Shown here piece by piece: positions 1 through 10,871 of a DNA stretch of 40,823 nucleotides. The first letter of the stretch is position 1. Each line of letters starts with the position of its first letter. A program made the translations under genes and the position numbers. The DNA is from Streptomyces lateritius (lineage in GTDB: Bacteria; Actinomycetota; Actinomycetes; Streptomycetales; Streptomycetaceae). The stretch is taken from the NCBI RefSeq assembly GCF_014649715.1, contig NZ_BMTO01000009.1:340672-381494 (forward strand), in the 5' to 3' direction. The notes beneath the pieces are model-generated. The model was given only the letters and a program-made list of their open reading frames with translations. It was not told the origin of the DNA and did no database searches.

Positions 1-27
1 CACTCACTCTTTGCCGGACGGTTTCTC

Positions 28-1692
<1,665 letters not shown>

Positions 1693-1694
1693 GC

Positions 1695-2117
1695 GTGCGC
1701 CACATCTACAGCTGCCCCCTGCGTTGGTCGGACATGGACGCCTTCGGGCACGTCAACAACGTCGTCTTCCTCCGCTATCTGGAGGAGGCGCGGATCGACT
1801 TCATGTTCCGACTGGCGCCGGGGAACGGCTCGCCGTCGTTCGCGGGCGGGTCCGTCGTGGCCCGGCACGAGATCGACTACGTACGGCCGCTGGTGCACCG
1901 GCACGAGCCGGTCACCATCGAGTCGTGGGTCACGAAGATCGGCGCGGCGTCGCTGACGATCGCGTACGAGATCAAGGACCCGGACGTCACGTACGTACGG
2001 GCCTCGACGGTCGTCGTGCCCTTCGACCTGGAGGCACAGCGCCCGCGGCGGATCAGCGCGGAGGAGCGGGCCTTCCTCCAGGAGTACGTCGACGACGGGA
2101 TGACGGCCGCCGCATGA
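1695..2117 (+). CDS. 4HBT-type acyl-CoA thioesterase
   Basis: The 140-residue protein has a single hotdog fold of normal length. The N-terminal motif SDMDAFGHVNN (12-22) is the 4-hydroxybenzoyl-CoA thioesterase signature; Asp15 is the probable catalytic acid, and the following FLRYLEEAR helix fits the family. It is predicted to hydrolyse acyl-CoA thioesters in the cytoplasm; the acyl substrate cannot be read from sequence. The GTG start lies two bases after the ettA stop with GAGG seven bases upstream. The same frame stays open further upstream, but that would overlap ettA. The stop overlaps the next gene's ATG (ATGA), so the two are probably translationally coupled. In Streptomyces this gene commonly follows ettA, which may reflect only co-transcription. 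Confidence 0.9.
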   Translation: MRHIYSCPLRWSDMDAFGHVNNVVFLRYLEEARIDFMFRLAPGNGSPSFAGGSVVARHEIDYVRPLVHRHEPVTIESWVTKIGAASLTIAYEIKDPDVTYVRASTVVVPFDLEAQRPRRISAEERAFLQEYVDDGMTAAA

Positions 2118-2776
2118 TCGCGCCGCTGCACTTCGCCGACGCCAGGGAGGCGGCGGACCTCGCCGCCTTCCTGGGCCGGCTGATCCACTACGACCGGGCC
2201 GCCGCCGTCCGCCTGCAGGCGGGAAGCGGCGCGCTCGCCGTGTTCGGGCGGCCGCCGTCGTTCGAGGTGCTGGCCATCCGTACGGCGCGGCTGGTCGACG
2301 ACGTGCGGCTGGACGTCACCGTCTCGGCCGGCGAGCTCCTGGAGGGCATCGAGGAGTCGGCCGGCAAGGCCGTCGTCCCCGACACCGTCACCGGCCCGCC
2401 CTGGGCCGGTGTGCTGCCGCCGCGCGGCGGCTGGGAGCCGGTCGGGGGAATGCCCGGCGCGATGGAGCTGCGGGGCGCGGTCGCCGCGGCGGTCGCCGAA
2501 TTCCGTTCCCGGGACGAGGAGTTGCCGCAGGAGCGGCGGACACGTGCGGAGCGGGACCGGCTCGGCCGCGAGATCTGGTCGCGCACGGTCGCGGGTACGG
2601 ACCTTCCGCTCCGGGCGGTCCACGCGGCCCAGTCCCTCGGCTTCCTGCCCCCGCACGAGGTCCCGGTGGCGCTGCTCGCCTCGGGTCCCTGGCTCCGGCT
2701 CCGTACGCCCTACGGATCGATCGCCCTGCGTACGGCCCCGATGTCCCTGACGCTCACGCCGGGCGCTCCTCGCTGA
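2114..2776 (+). CDS. Conserved hypothetical protein, third gene of the ettA operon
   Basis: The 220-residue protein starts at an ATG overlapping the thioesterase stop. I recognise no domain. It looks soluble: no signal peptide and no membrane segment. It alternates Ala-rich helices with short strands and has a charged helix around 128-155 (RDEELPQERRTRAERDRLGRE). Position and coupling suggest co-expression with ettA and the thioesterase, but give no function. The last 23 bases overlap the 3' end of the convergent membrane-protein gene. Confidence 0.8.
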   Translation: MIAPLHFADAREAADLAAFLGRLIHYDRAAAVRLQAGSGALAVFGRPPSFEVLAIRTARLVDDVRLDVTVSAGELLEGIEESAGKAVVPDTVTGPPWAGVLPPRGGWEPVGGMPGAMELRGAVAAAVAEFRSRDEELPQERRTRAERDRLGREIWSRTVAGTDLPLRAVHAAQSLGFLPPHEVPVALLASGPWLRLRTPYGSIALRTAPMSLTLTPGAPR

Positions 2777-3404
2777 GCCTTTGCCGACGCCCGCGCAGCG
2801 CGCCCGCCGTGGCCGCCGCCAGTAAGGGCAGCGCAAGCAGTGCCGGCCGCCACGGCGAACTGGAACCCTCCACCGCCGGGGCCACCCGGCGCTCCGCGTC
2901 GTAGGCGACCCGCACCTCCCCGCCCTCGGGGGCGGCCCGCCGGTCCTCCGCGAGGGACGAGGGATAGCCGCCGGGACAGCGCAACGCGTGGTGGTACAGG
3001 GTCGTTCGCGCGCCGCCCTCGCCGACCGACTCCCGGAGCTCCTCCCGGATCTTCGTCACGACGCAGGTGGCGGTCTCCCCGCGGGCGGCGGCCTGGTCGG
3101 CCACGGCCACGGTCAGCAGAAGTCCGCCGATCAGGGCGAGCGCCCCGAAGAATCCGGTGTTGCCGTCGACCAGCAGGAAGTACGCCGCCCCCGCGCCGAC
3201 GACCAGGGCTCCGCCGACCGACACGGCGACCGTGGTGGACGGCGACGAAGACCCTCCGAAACACCAGGCCGCCCAGGCGTACACCAGCACCGCGGTGACC
3301 GCCGGTACGGCCGCGACCAGCCGACCCGGTGAGCCCTGCGACGACTGCGTCGGCTGGGACGACTGCGACGGTTGTGACGGTTGTGACGGCGACTGTGATG
3401 GCAT
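2754..3404 (-). CDS. Hypothetical membrane protein with Ser/Gln-rich N-terminus
   Basis: The 216-residue protein begins with a low-complexity Ser/Pro/Gln stretch (1-25). Hydrophobic segments follow at about 30-50, 58-78 and 84-103, then a hydrophilic domain with two cysteines (Cys114, Cys143; about 104-184), and a last membrane segment at about 185-204 before an Arg-rich tail. The soluble domain could lie outside the membrane with the two cysteines paired, but this is inference. The ATG at 3404 is preferred because a G-rich run lies just upstream; a TTG at 3422 would add six residues. The end overlaps the convergent gene by 23 bases. The family was not recognised. Confidence 0.7.
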   Translation of the reverse strand: MPSQSPSQPSQPSQSSQPTQSSQGSPGRLVAAVPAVTAVLVYAWAAWCFGGSSSPSTTVAVSVGGALVVGAGAAYFLLVDGNTGFFGALALIGGLLLTVAVADQAAARGETATCVVTKIREELRESVGEGGARTTLYHHALRCPGGYPSSLAEDRRAAPEGGEVRVAYDAERRVAPAVEGSSSPWRPALLALPLLAAATAGALRGRRQRLSEERPA

Positions 3405-3453
3405 GGACACACCCCCCGCCAAGGGGGACGCTCCCGCATCCCCGCCAGGTTCC

Positions 3454-4500
3454 TCAGCGCTCCTCGTCGTCCGGCCACACCCCGATGTGGTCCCGCTCCA
3501 GTTCCAGCATCACGCGGTGCTCCATACCCAGTGCCTCGGTGTACTCCGCCGGGAGCTGCAGCCGGCCCGCCCGGTCCAGCATCGCGTACTCACGAGCCAC
3601 CAGGGACTCCTGCCCCTCCTCGTCGACCTCCGTGCGGCGCAGGACCTCCGAGGACGTGCGGCCGTCGCGGATGGCGACCGTGCGGCGGACCTCGGAGGCC
3701 ACCGCCTGGTCGTGGGTGACGATCACGATCGTCGTGCCCAGCTCCTCGTTGGCGCGGCGGAAGGCCGCGAAGACCTGCTCGCCCGTCGCCGAGTCCAGCT
3801 CACCGGTCGGCTCGTCCGCCAGCAGCACCGACGGGTTGTTGGCGAGCGCGACCGCGATCGCGACCCGCTGCTGCTGACCGCCCGACATCTGGTGCGGCCG
3901 CCGGTCCCGGCAGTCCGCGACGCCCAGCATGGTCAGCAGCTCCTCCGCCCGCGCCGCCTTCTTCGCACGGCTCGACCGGCCGCCCCGCAACTGCATCGGC
4001 AGCGAAACGTTCTGTGCGCCCGTCAGGTACGGAAGGAGGTTCCGCGCCGTCTGCTGCCAGACGAAGCCCACCACGTCCCGGCGGTACCGCAGCCGCGCCT
4101 TCGCGTCCATGGCCAGCAGGTCGCGGCCCGCCACCTTCGCCGCGCCCGCCGTCGGTACGTCGAGGCCCGCCAGGATGTTCATCAGCGTCGACTTGCCACT
4201 GCCCGACGCCCCGACCAGGGCCATCAACTCGCCCTCCTCGACGAGCAGATCGAGGCCCTGGAGCGCCTGCACCTCCACCCCGTCCGTGGTGAAGATCCGT
4301 ACCAGCCGGTCGCAGGCGATCAGGGCGCCGTGGCCGTACGAGGGCCGGTCGCGCCGCGCCGCCGCCCGCCGCTCCAGCTCGCTGAGGGAGGTGGGAGCGG
4401 AGCGAGACGTGGAAGTGGCCCCGGCTCCGGCCCCGGTGGCCCCGGTGGCCTCATTGGCTCCGAAGGCCCCGGAGGTCTGAGAGGTGTCGGTCGTCGTCAT
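3454..4500 (-). CDS. ABC transporter ATP-binding protein (MacB/LolD type) with AbrB-like C-terminal segment
   Basis: The 348-residue protein has an Ala/Gly/Thr-rich extension (1-55), then an ABC domain: Walker A GASGSGKS 97-104, Q-loop near 149, signature MSGGQQQR from 205, Walker B VLLADE 225-230 and H-loop His263. The match is to ATPases that power FtsX-type permeases. The ATG overlaps the stop of the upstream permease (ATGA), so this is the third gene of a three-gene transporter operon. The C-terminus (about 304-343) reads as a short beta-rich element, YAMLDRAGRLQLP followed by VMLELERDHIGVWP, which resembles an AbrB/SpoVT swapped-hairpin half. The exported or extracted substrate is unknown. 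Confidence 0.9.
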   Translation of the reverse strand: MTTTDTSQTSGAFGANEATGATGAGAGATSTSRSAPTSLSELERRAAARRDRPSYGHGALIACDRLVRIFTTDGVEVQALQGLDLLVEEGELMALVGASGSGKSTLMNILAGLDVPTAGAAKVAGRDLLAMDAKARLRYRRDVVGFVWQQTARNLLPYLTGAQNVSLPMQLRGGRSSRAKKAARAEELLTMLGVADCRDRRPHQMSGGQQQRVAIAVALANNPSVLLADEPTGELDSATGEQVFAAFRRANEELGTTIVIVTHDQAVASEVRRTVAIRDGRTSSEVLRRTEVDEEGQESLVAREYAMLDRAGRLQLPAEYTEALGMEHRVMLELERDHIGVWPDDEER

Positions 4501-7373
4501 CGCGCGTCCCCTGCCCTGAGTTCCTTGATCGATCCTCTGCGCCCCGACCACCACGCCTGGACGGCCGCCGCCGCCCCCGCCAGGACCACCACGCCCGCGG
4601 CCGGCAGCCCCAGCGACCACGGATCGGCCCGCAGTGGCACGCCGTCGAGGCCGGCGAGCCCCGGCGTCGCCGACAGGGCCAGCCGACCCAGGTCCACGCC
4701 CGGCGCGAGCAGCAGGATCGTCGCCCAGCCGACGAGGGTCCCGCCGACCGCGGCGAGCAGGGCCTGCGGCAGCGCCTCGAGACCGAGCAGCCGCCGGCCC
4801 TGCCGCCGGGTCAGGCCCATCGTCCGCAGCCGGGCGAGCAGTGTGGCCCGTTCCGGCGAGGTCTGGAGGAGCGACAGGAGGACGGCGAGCACCGCGTAAC
4901 CGGCACCCGCGCCGATCGCGGCCAGGTAGATCGACTCGGCGCCCGACTGCATCGGCGAGTCCACGTACGCGGCGCGCCGTTCGGTGCGCAGCGCCACCGA
5001 GAAGTCCGGGGACTTGGCCGCCACCGCCTTCCGCAGCGCGCCCCCGTCCAGCGACGGCCCCGAGGCCAGCAGCGCCGTGTCCGCCCGGTTGGTCAGGTCC
5101 GCGCCGTTGACCAGCAGGAAGTCGGCGCCGGACAGCGCGGGGGTGGCGGTGCGGACGGCCACGATCCGTACCTTGAAGGTGCCCGCCGCCGCCGCGATCT
5201 CCTGCGGCTCGGTGCCGAGCCGCGCCGCGACCCCGGGGGAGGCGACTGCCGGAAGAACCCGTTCCGGATCGATCCGGCCACCCGTTCCGGTGGACTTCAG
5301 CAGGGAGGCGGCGAAGGGGCCGAAGCCGGTCCGCCGGGCGATCCGCTCGTACGACTCCGGTTCCACCCCGATCAGCGGCACGCCGCGCGTCTCCGCCGCA
5401 CGGCCCGTGCCCACCGGCAGCGGGATCCCGTACTCGACCTGGAACGTGGTCACGTCCCGTACCCCCGCCGCCCCGCGCACCGCCCGCGCCAGGCCGGCCG
5501 GCAGCGGCATCGCCTCGGCGTTCCCCGCCACCCGCGCGTCCGCGCCGGTCTCCCGGAGCGCCGCCCGGTCGCGCGCGTCGGCGACGCCGGCGAGCACCGA
5601 GCCGCCGAACGCGGCCGTCGTCAGCGCCACCAGGAGCGCGAGCAGCGGCAGCGTGCCGGTCGCCGAGGACCGCCCGGCCCGGGCGAGCGACAGATAGCCG
5701 ACCGCGCCGCGCAGCCTGCGGGCCGGCCGGGCCGCCCACCGCAGCGGCAGCGGATACAGCCGTACGAGAACCAGCGCGGCGATCAGCGCCACCAGTACCG
5801 GGGCCGCGCTGACCAGGTAGTCCCCGGCATCGGCCGTGCCCCGGCGGCGCAGCGCGACGACCGCGCCGACGGCCAGGACGAGCAAGGTGAGTTCGGCGAC
5901 CGTACGTCCCTTGGAGGGGCGGGCGTCGGCCAGGTCCTCGCGGCCGCCGTGCGTGAGCGGCCCGCGGTGGAGGAACAGCGCGCGCAGCGGCAGCACCGCC
6001 ACGGCGAGGAGCGCGACCGCTCCCGCCGCGAGCAGCGCGGGCAGGAAGCGGGCCCCGGGGAGCGCGAGCGTCGCGAGCAGCAGTCCCAGGCCGGCCGCGG
6101 GCAGCGCCAGGACACCGGTCTCGCCGAGGAGCCGGACGCCGATCCCGGCGACGGAGCCGCCTCGCGAGCGCAGCAGCGCCAGTTCGGCGGCGCGCCGCCC
6201 GGCGAACAGGCCGCCGGTCATCGCGAGCACGACCGCGGCGACCGCGCCGATGCCGAAGGTGGCGACGGCGACGACCGGCGCGACGGCCGCGCGCAGGGAG
6301 CGGTAGGCGCCGACGAGTTCGTCGAGGCCGGTGGCGACCGCGCCGGACCGGCCGACCGCCTCGCGGACCTTCACCAGGCCGGGGCCGCCGGAGAGCGAGG
6401 CGATCGCCGCGCTCAGCCGGGGCTCGTCCTGCGCGGTGAGGTGGCCGGAGGCGGGGGCGAGCCGCCAGTACAGCTCCGGGTCGCCGGTGCCCGACAGGAG
6501 CACCGGGCCGCCGGCGGGCGCGAGCAGCAGCGCGGCCTGCCAGTAGAACCGCGTGCCGTCGCCGCCGGGCTTCAGCGCGTACACAGGCGTGCGCAGCAGC
6601 GGTTCGGCGGACCAGTAGCCGCCCTGCGAGCGCACCGGTTCGACGATGCCGGTGACGGTCACGGCGAGGGGAGTCGAGGAGAACCTGGCCGGTACGTGCA
6701 CCACCGAACCGACCTTCAGGCGCAGCGACTTCGCCGTCTCGACGGTGACGGCGGCCTCGCTGGTCCCTTCGGCCGGGTCGGCCTTCGTGGGCAGCCGGCC
6801 CTCCCGTACCGTGGCGTGCTCGGCGAGCCCGGACGGTGCGGTCAGGGTGAACTCAGGCGGCAGCTTGTACGGCTGCGGCAGCCAGGGGTCGAGCCCGATG
6901 ACCCGCTGGACGGTCCGCACGCCGTGCACGGACTCCTCGGGGTCGACGCGGAGCGGGGCAGGCAGCAGTTTCTCCAGCTCGGCCCGGTCCTTGGCCAGTT
7001 GGTCGGGTCTCATGCCCGCCTCGCGGGACTCCCGCGCGAGATCGGGCGGCGGGGGAGGGCTGGTGATGTCGAGGACGGTGAGACGGGGCGGGGCGGTGGC
7101 GAGGTCGTGCCGCAGGCCCTCCGTCTCGTACACGTCGACGGCCCGGGGGAGTGCGGCGGCCAGGAACGCGGTGACCAGCACGAGGAGTGAGAAGGCCCAG
7201 GCAGCCCCCGGCGCGGTCCGCAGCCGGGTCCGGACCCAGGGAGCCACGGCGCGGACGGGCTCGGCGGACATGGCGGTCGCCTTTCTCGACGGTGTCCTCG
7301 ACGGCTTCCTCGACGGTGTCCTCGGGGCTGCCGGATGTCCCGTACGCATCAGTCGCTTCAGCGGCCCGCCCAT
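4497..7373 (-). CDS. FtsX-like ABC transporter permease (first paralogue)
   Basis: The 958-residue membrane protein has a membrane segment at about 55-75, a large extracytoplasmic domain to about residue 340, then clusters of hydrophobic helices separated by a second extracytoplasmic region. This is the duplicated FtsX/MacB-type layout of large actinobacterial permeases. The chosen ATG overlaps the upstream stop as TGATG, which indicates coupling. An ATG at 7271 would drop a 34-residue Arg/Ser/Thr/Pro-rich tail encoded by a 12-base tandem repeat (7283-7318). It pairs with the other permease and the ATPase, probably acting by mechanotransmission on an envelope substrate. No substrate-specific domain was recognised. 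Confidence 0.85.
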   Translation of the reverse strand: MGGPLKRLMRTGHPAAPRTPSRKPSRTPSRKATAMSAEPVRAVAPWVRTRLRTAPGAAWAFSLLVLVTAFLAAALPRAVDVYETEGLRHDLATAPPRLTVLDITSPPPPPDLARESREAGMRPDQLAKDRAELEKLLPAPLRVDPEESVHGVRTVQRVIGLDPWLPQPYKLPPEFTLTAPSGLAEHATVREGRLPTKADPAEGTSEAAVTVETAKSLRLKVGSVVHVPARFSSTPLAVTVTGIVEPVRSQGGYWSAEPLLRTPVYALKPGGDGTRFYWQAALLLAPAGGPVLLSGTGDPELYWRLAPASGHLTAQDEPRLSAAIASLSGGPGLVKVREAVGRSGAVATGLDELVGAYRSLRAAVAPVVAVATFGIGAVAAVVLAMTGGLFAGRRAAELALLRSRGGSVAGIGVRLLGETGVLALPAAGLGLLLATLALPGARFLPALLAAGAVALLAVAVLPLRALFLHRGPLTHGGREDLADARPSKGRTVAELTLLVLAVGAVVALRRRGTADAGDYLVSAAPVLVALIAALVLVRLYPLPLRWAARPARRLRGAVGYLSLARAGRSSATGTLPLLALLVALTTAAFGGSVLAGVADARDRAALRETGADARVAGNAEAMPLPAGLARAVRGAAGVRDVTTFQVEYGIPLPVGTGRAAETRGVPLIGVEPESYERIARRTGFGPFAASLLKSTGTGGRIDPERVLPAVASPGVAARLGTEPQEIAAAAGTFKVRIVAVRTATPALSGADFLLVNGADLTNRADTALLASGPSLDGGALRKAVAAKSPDFSVALRTERRAAYVDSPMQSGAESIYLAAIGAGAGYAVLAVLLSLLQTSPERATLLARLRTMGLTRRQGRRLLGLEALPQALLAAVGGTLVGWATILLLAPGVDLGRLALSATPGLAGLDGVPLRADPWSLGLPAAGVVVLAGAAAAVQAWWSGRRGSIKELRAGDAR

Positions 7374-10300
7374 CAGTGGTCCCCCTGGTGGCGCAGTGTC
7401 ACGGCCGGGTCGGTGCGGCGCAGCGCGATCCCGGCCACGATCAGCAGCGGCAGCGCGGCCACCCCGGCGAGCAGCAGGGCGACGTGCCCGGGCGGGAGTT
7501 CGACCAGGACGCGGGGGACGGGCCGGGCCGCCTGTCCGGTCAGGACGACCAGGGGCACGACGGCCCGGGTCAGCACGGCGCCGAGCGCCGCACCGACCAC
7601 CAGACCGATGCCGACCAGCAGCCCCTGCTCGGCGGCGATCAGCCGGGCCAGTTGACGGCGCGGGGCACCGAGCGCCCGCAACACCCCGAACTCGGCGGAC
7701 CGTTCCCGCGTGGAGCCGGCCGCGCTGACCGCGAAGCCGACCGCCGCGAGCGCCGCCGCGGCCGCCGCCACCGCCATCAGCGCCGAGTCGGGGCCCGCGC
7801 CCAGCGGGTCCCCGAGCAGTTCGGCGGCGGCCTCGTCCCGGACAAGCACCTGCGCGGGGTCGGCGTCCGGCCGCGCCCGCAGCGTCCGGGCGACCTCGTC
7901 GGCGCGCCCGGGCGCCGTGGTGAGCCACCACTCGGTGGGCGGCAGGGTCGCGCCGGTGTGGGAGGGGTGGGAGAGGAGGAACTGGTTGACCGCGCGCAGG
8001 TCGACCAGGAGCGCGCCTCCGTCGTCGGGCGTGGCGGTGGGGGCGGCCGCGGACACGGCCCGCGCGCCGGGCCCGGTGGTGGGCAGCTCGCGGGCGGTGT
8101 CCACGATCGTCACGGTGACCCTCATGCCGCCGAGCGACGCCTCGACCCGGTCGCCCTTCCTCGCCCCGGCCGCCGCCAGGAACGCGTCGGTCGCCACTCC
8201 GCGCAGGGTCGCCGGCGGGGCGGGGCGCGGGGCGGTGACCCGAAGACCGTAGTCCTCCCTTCCGGCGAAGGGGCTCGCCGCCGTCTCGGCCGAAACGGCG
8301 CCGACCGAGAAGCCGACGGTGTACGGCGTCGTGGGGGTGGAGCGAGCGGCCAGTGGTACCGCGTCCCGCCGCTCGCCGTGGGCGGTCTCCTGGTAGCCGG
8401 TCTTCCAGGAGGCGAAGGCGCGCGCGGTGTCGACCGGCCTCTCCGTGCCGTCCTGGAGGAGGGAGACGAGCCGGTCCACGCTGAAGGTCTGCTGCCCGCC
8501 CTCGCCGTCGCGGACCCGTCCGTCGAGCTCGACACCGGTCAGCGTGAGCGGACCGACGGATACGCCGCCCCGGAGGCTGAGGCTCAGCCGGTGCGGCTTC
8601 CCGTCCGGGGGGAGCGGGCCGAGGAGTTGGCGGTACGGAATGCCGTACTGGTCCTCCAGTACGACCGTCACCTGGGCCGGCGCCGTGCCTGCCGGCGCCG
8701 TGCGCCGCAGGTCGAGCGCCACGCCCGCGGTCCCGGAGGGCAGCGGGATGCCGGGACGCGGACCGGCCGCGGGCGCCGACGACGTCAGCAGCGACGGACC
8801 GGGGCGGTCGGCGAGGTCCGCGCGGAGCAGGAAGCCGTCGGCGGCGAGGCGCGTGTCCAGGGCGAGGACGGTCGCGGTGCGGTTGCCGGCGACGTCCATC
8901 GTGGCGCGGTGCGCGGGGGACGCCGAGCGGACACCGGGCAGCGAGGAGTACCGGCCGGCCTGGGCCGGGTCCGCCGAGCCGCTGGTGAGGACCCGTACTG
9001 CCGTTCCCGTACGGAAGTCGGCCTGGTCCTCCTGCGATCGGCTCCAGGAGGCGCTCTGCCCGACGGCGAGCATGCCCATGGCGACCGCGAGGACGAGCAG
9101 CAGCACCGGGCCCGCCCCGCGCAGCGGCCGGCGGCTGAACTGCCAGCCCGCGAGCGCGGCCGGCAGCCCGCGCCCGCCGGCGGCGCGCCGCTCGGCGAGC
9201 CGGGCCGCGGGCGGCAGCAGCCGCAGCGTCAGGACGGTGCCGGCGAGCAGGGCGAGCGCGGGGGCGGCGACGAGCAGGGGGTCGATGCCGAGGCCGCCCT
9301 CGCGGTCCCCGCTGAGCGCGCCGCTCCCCGAGGCCCCGGTCTGCCGGTCGAGTTGCCAGTAGGCGACCGCGGCGAGGACGAGCAGACCGACGTCGGCCCC
9401 GGCCCTGACCGGCGCGGGCAGCGCGGCCGTGCGCCCCTTGCGCAGCGTCACGGCGCCGCCGTCACCGGTGCTCAGCGCGGGGGCCACGACGGCGGCCGCG
9501 CAGCACACGGCGACGATGCCCGCGACCAGCCAGACCTGGCCGAGCGGGATGTCGTCGAGTCGTACGCCGAGCGAGCGAAGCGAGGACCGGTCGGCGAGCA
9601 GCCGGGTCAGCGGCCCGGCGAGCAGCGGCGCGATCACGGCCGCCGGCAGCGCGAGCAACAGCGCCTCGACGGCGGCGAGGGAGGCGATCCGGCGCCGCGA
9701 ACCGCCGCGCGCCCGCAGCGACGCGGTCTCCCCCGACCGCTCGGAGCTGAGCAGCCGGGCGACGAGCAGCAGGGCGTACGCGGCGAGCAGCACCAACTGC
9801 ACGGCCACGATCATCAGCGTGGAGCGGGAGACGAGCAGGGCGCGTTCGGTCTGCTCCAGGACCGTCGGCAGCGCGGTCCGCACGCTCGCCGTGGAGCCGA
9901 AGGCGGCGGTGTCGGCGGCGAGCGTCTGCGGCACCCGCGTCGCCGAGGCGCGCAACGCGTCCATCCGGTCGGTGGTGACGCCGGTGAAGTCGGCGGTGGC
10001 CAGCCAGGACGTCTCGCCCGGGGTGATCTGCCCGGAGCCGAGGACGGCCGGGTGGGCCAGGAGCGGACCGTATGTCGTGAAGACGACGGTCTTCACCCCG
10101 CGCCCGCCGGCCGGGTCGAGCTGCCAGTACGGGTCGGTGAGGTCGGCGGGCCGGTAGACGCCGGTGATACGTGCCTTCACCGGCTTCCCGCCGATCCGGT
10201 CGGTGAGGTCGAGTACGGTCCCCGGGCGGACGCGCAGCCGCTTGGCGGCCTCTTCGGGTACGGCGGCCTCGACGGTCCTCGCGGCGGCGGAGGCGCCGGT

Positions 10301-10726
10301 ACCGGAGGCCGTGGGCCAGGCCCCCTCGACGAGGGTGAGACGCGAGCGGTCGAGCGCCGCGACGTGGGTGAGGTCGGGCTCCCCGAGGCGCGCGGCCGGG
10401 TCCTGAAGACCCCGCGGCAGCGCGTACGGCCCCGAGAGCTCCAGCCTCCGCACGCTCACGGGCAGCCCGTCGAAGGCCTTCCGCGCGCCCTCCCGGGCGG
10501 CGGTGTCGGCTCTCTCCCGCCGCTCCACCGGAACCTGCGCGGCCATCACCAGCGCGGCCGCGGGGGCGGCGCGGCCCCGCAGCGTGCCCTGCAGAGCCGC
10601 GTCACCGATGGAGCCGGAGAAGGCGGCGAGGGCGGCGAGGACGGAGGTCGTCAGCAGGACGGCGAGCAGCGCCGCGGCGAGCAACAACCGGTGTGCTCTG
10701 ACGCGCAGAAGTACGAACCCCGTCAC
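7373..10726 (-). CDS. FtsX-like ABC transporter permease (second paralogue)
   Basis: The roughly 1117-residue membrane protein is a paralogue of the neighbouring permease. It has an N-terminal helix (about 10-32), a large extracytoplasmic domain, a central block of hydrophobic helices, a second long soluble domain and three C-terminal helices. The last membrane block holds the FtsX-type stretch (EFGVLRALGAPRRQLARL). The GTG at 10726 is chosen because AGGGGG lies five bases upstream; a GTG at 10753 would add nine residues without a better site. It is first in the operon and is coupled to the next permease through TGATG. A 6+6 base inverted repeat sits about 30 bases upstream. Confidence 0.85.
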   Translation of the reverse strand: MTGFVLLRVRAHRLLLAAALLAVLLTTSVLAALAAFSGSIGDAALQGTLRGRAAPAAALVMAAQVPVERRERADTAAREGARKAFDGLPVSVRRLELSGPYALPRGLQDPAARLGEPDLTHVAALDRSRLTLVEGAWPTASGTGASAAARTVEAAVPEEAAKRLRVRPGTVLDLTDRIGGKPVKARITGVYRPADLTDPYWQLDPAGGRGVKTVVFTTYGPLLAHPAVLGSGQITPGETSWLATADFTGVTTDRMDALRASATRVPQTLAADTAAFGSTASVRTALPTVLEQTERALLVSRSTLMIVAVQLVLLAAYALLLVARLLSSERSGETASLRARGGSRRRIASLAAVEALLLALPAAVIAPLLAGPLTRLLADRSSLRSLGVRLDDIPLGQVWLVAGIVAVCCAAAVVAPALSTGDGGAVTLRKGRTAALPAPVRAGADVGLLVLAAVAYWQLDRQTGASGSGALSGDREGGLGIDPLLVAAPALALLAGTVLTLRLLPPAARLAERRAAGGRGLPAALAGWQFSRRPLRGAGPVLLLVLAVAMGMLAVGQSASWSRSQEDQADFRTGTAVRVLTSGSADPAQAGRYSSLPGVRSASPAHRATMDVAGNRTATVLALDTRLAADGFLLRADLADRPGPSLLTSSAPAAGPRPGIPLPSGTAGVALDLRRTAPAGTAPAQVTVVLEDQYGIPYRQLLGPLPPDGKPHRLSLSLRGGVSVGPLTLTGVELDGRVRDGEGGQQTFSVDRLVSLLQDGTERPVDTARAFASWKTGYQETAHGERRDAVPLAARSTPTTPYTVGFSVGAVSAETAASPFAGREDYGLRVTAPRPAPPATLRGVATDAFLAAAGARKGDRVEASLGGMRVTVTIVDTARELPTTGPGARAVSAAAPTATPDDGGALLVDLRAVNQFLLSHPSHTGATLPPTEWWLTTAPGRADEVARTLRARPDADPAQVLVRDEAAAELLGDPLGAGPDSALMAVAAAAAALAAVGFAVSAAGSTRERSAEFGVLRALGAPRRQLARLIAAEQGLLVGIGLVVGAALGAVLTRAVVPLVVLTGQAARPVPRVLVELPPGHVALLLAGVAALPLLIVAGIALRRTDPAVTLRHQGDH

Positions 10727-10756
10727 CCATCCCCCTGAACCCACCGAACGCACATC

Positions 10757-10774
10757 GAACGTTCACGTACGTTC
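10757..10774. promoter_or_regulatory. Inverted repeat upstream of the FtsX/ABC operon, candidate operator
   Basis: GAACGT and ACGTTC face each other across a 6-base spacer that is itself related (TCACGT), giving a dense set of ACGT/GTTC repeats. It lies 31-48 bases before the GTG of the first permease gene. The symmetry suits a dimeric repressor of TetR type, but no regulator gene is adjacent. The call rests only on symmetry and position. Confidence 0.4.
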
Positions 10775-10871
10775 ATCGGATGCTTTCAGAGGGCACCGGC
10801 CCTGGAAACCGCTTGCACGGGGACCTTGACTGGATCGTGACCGTTATCCGGGACCACGGCTCCGGAATGCG

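Noticed and set aside
2754..10726. Secondary-metabolite resistance or export cluster around the FtsX permeases
   Set aside because: No biosynthetic genes or linked regulator; FtsX/MacB-type sets are common in Streptomyces cores.
7187..10738. Plus-strand open frame of over 1100 codons antisense to the second permease gene
   Set aside because: Its residues are low-complexity Arg/Gly/Gln/Asp typical of the antisense frame of high-GC genes. The minus-strand frame has clear membrane segments and FtsX motifs.
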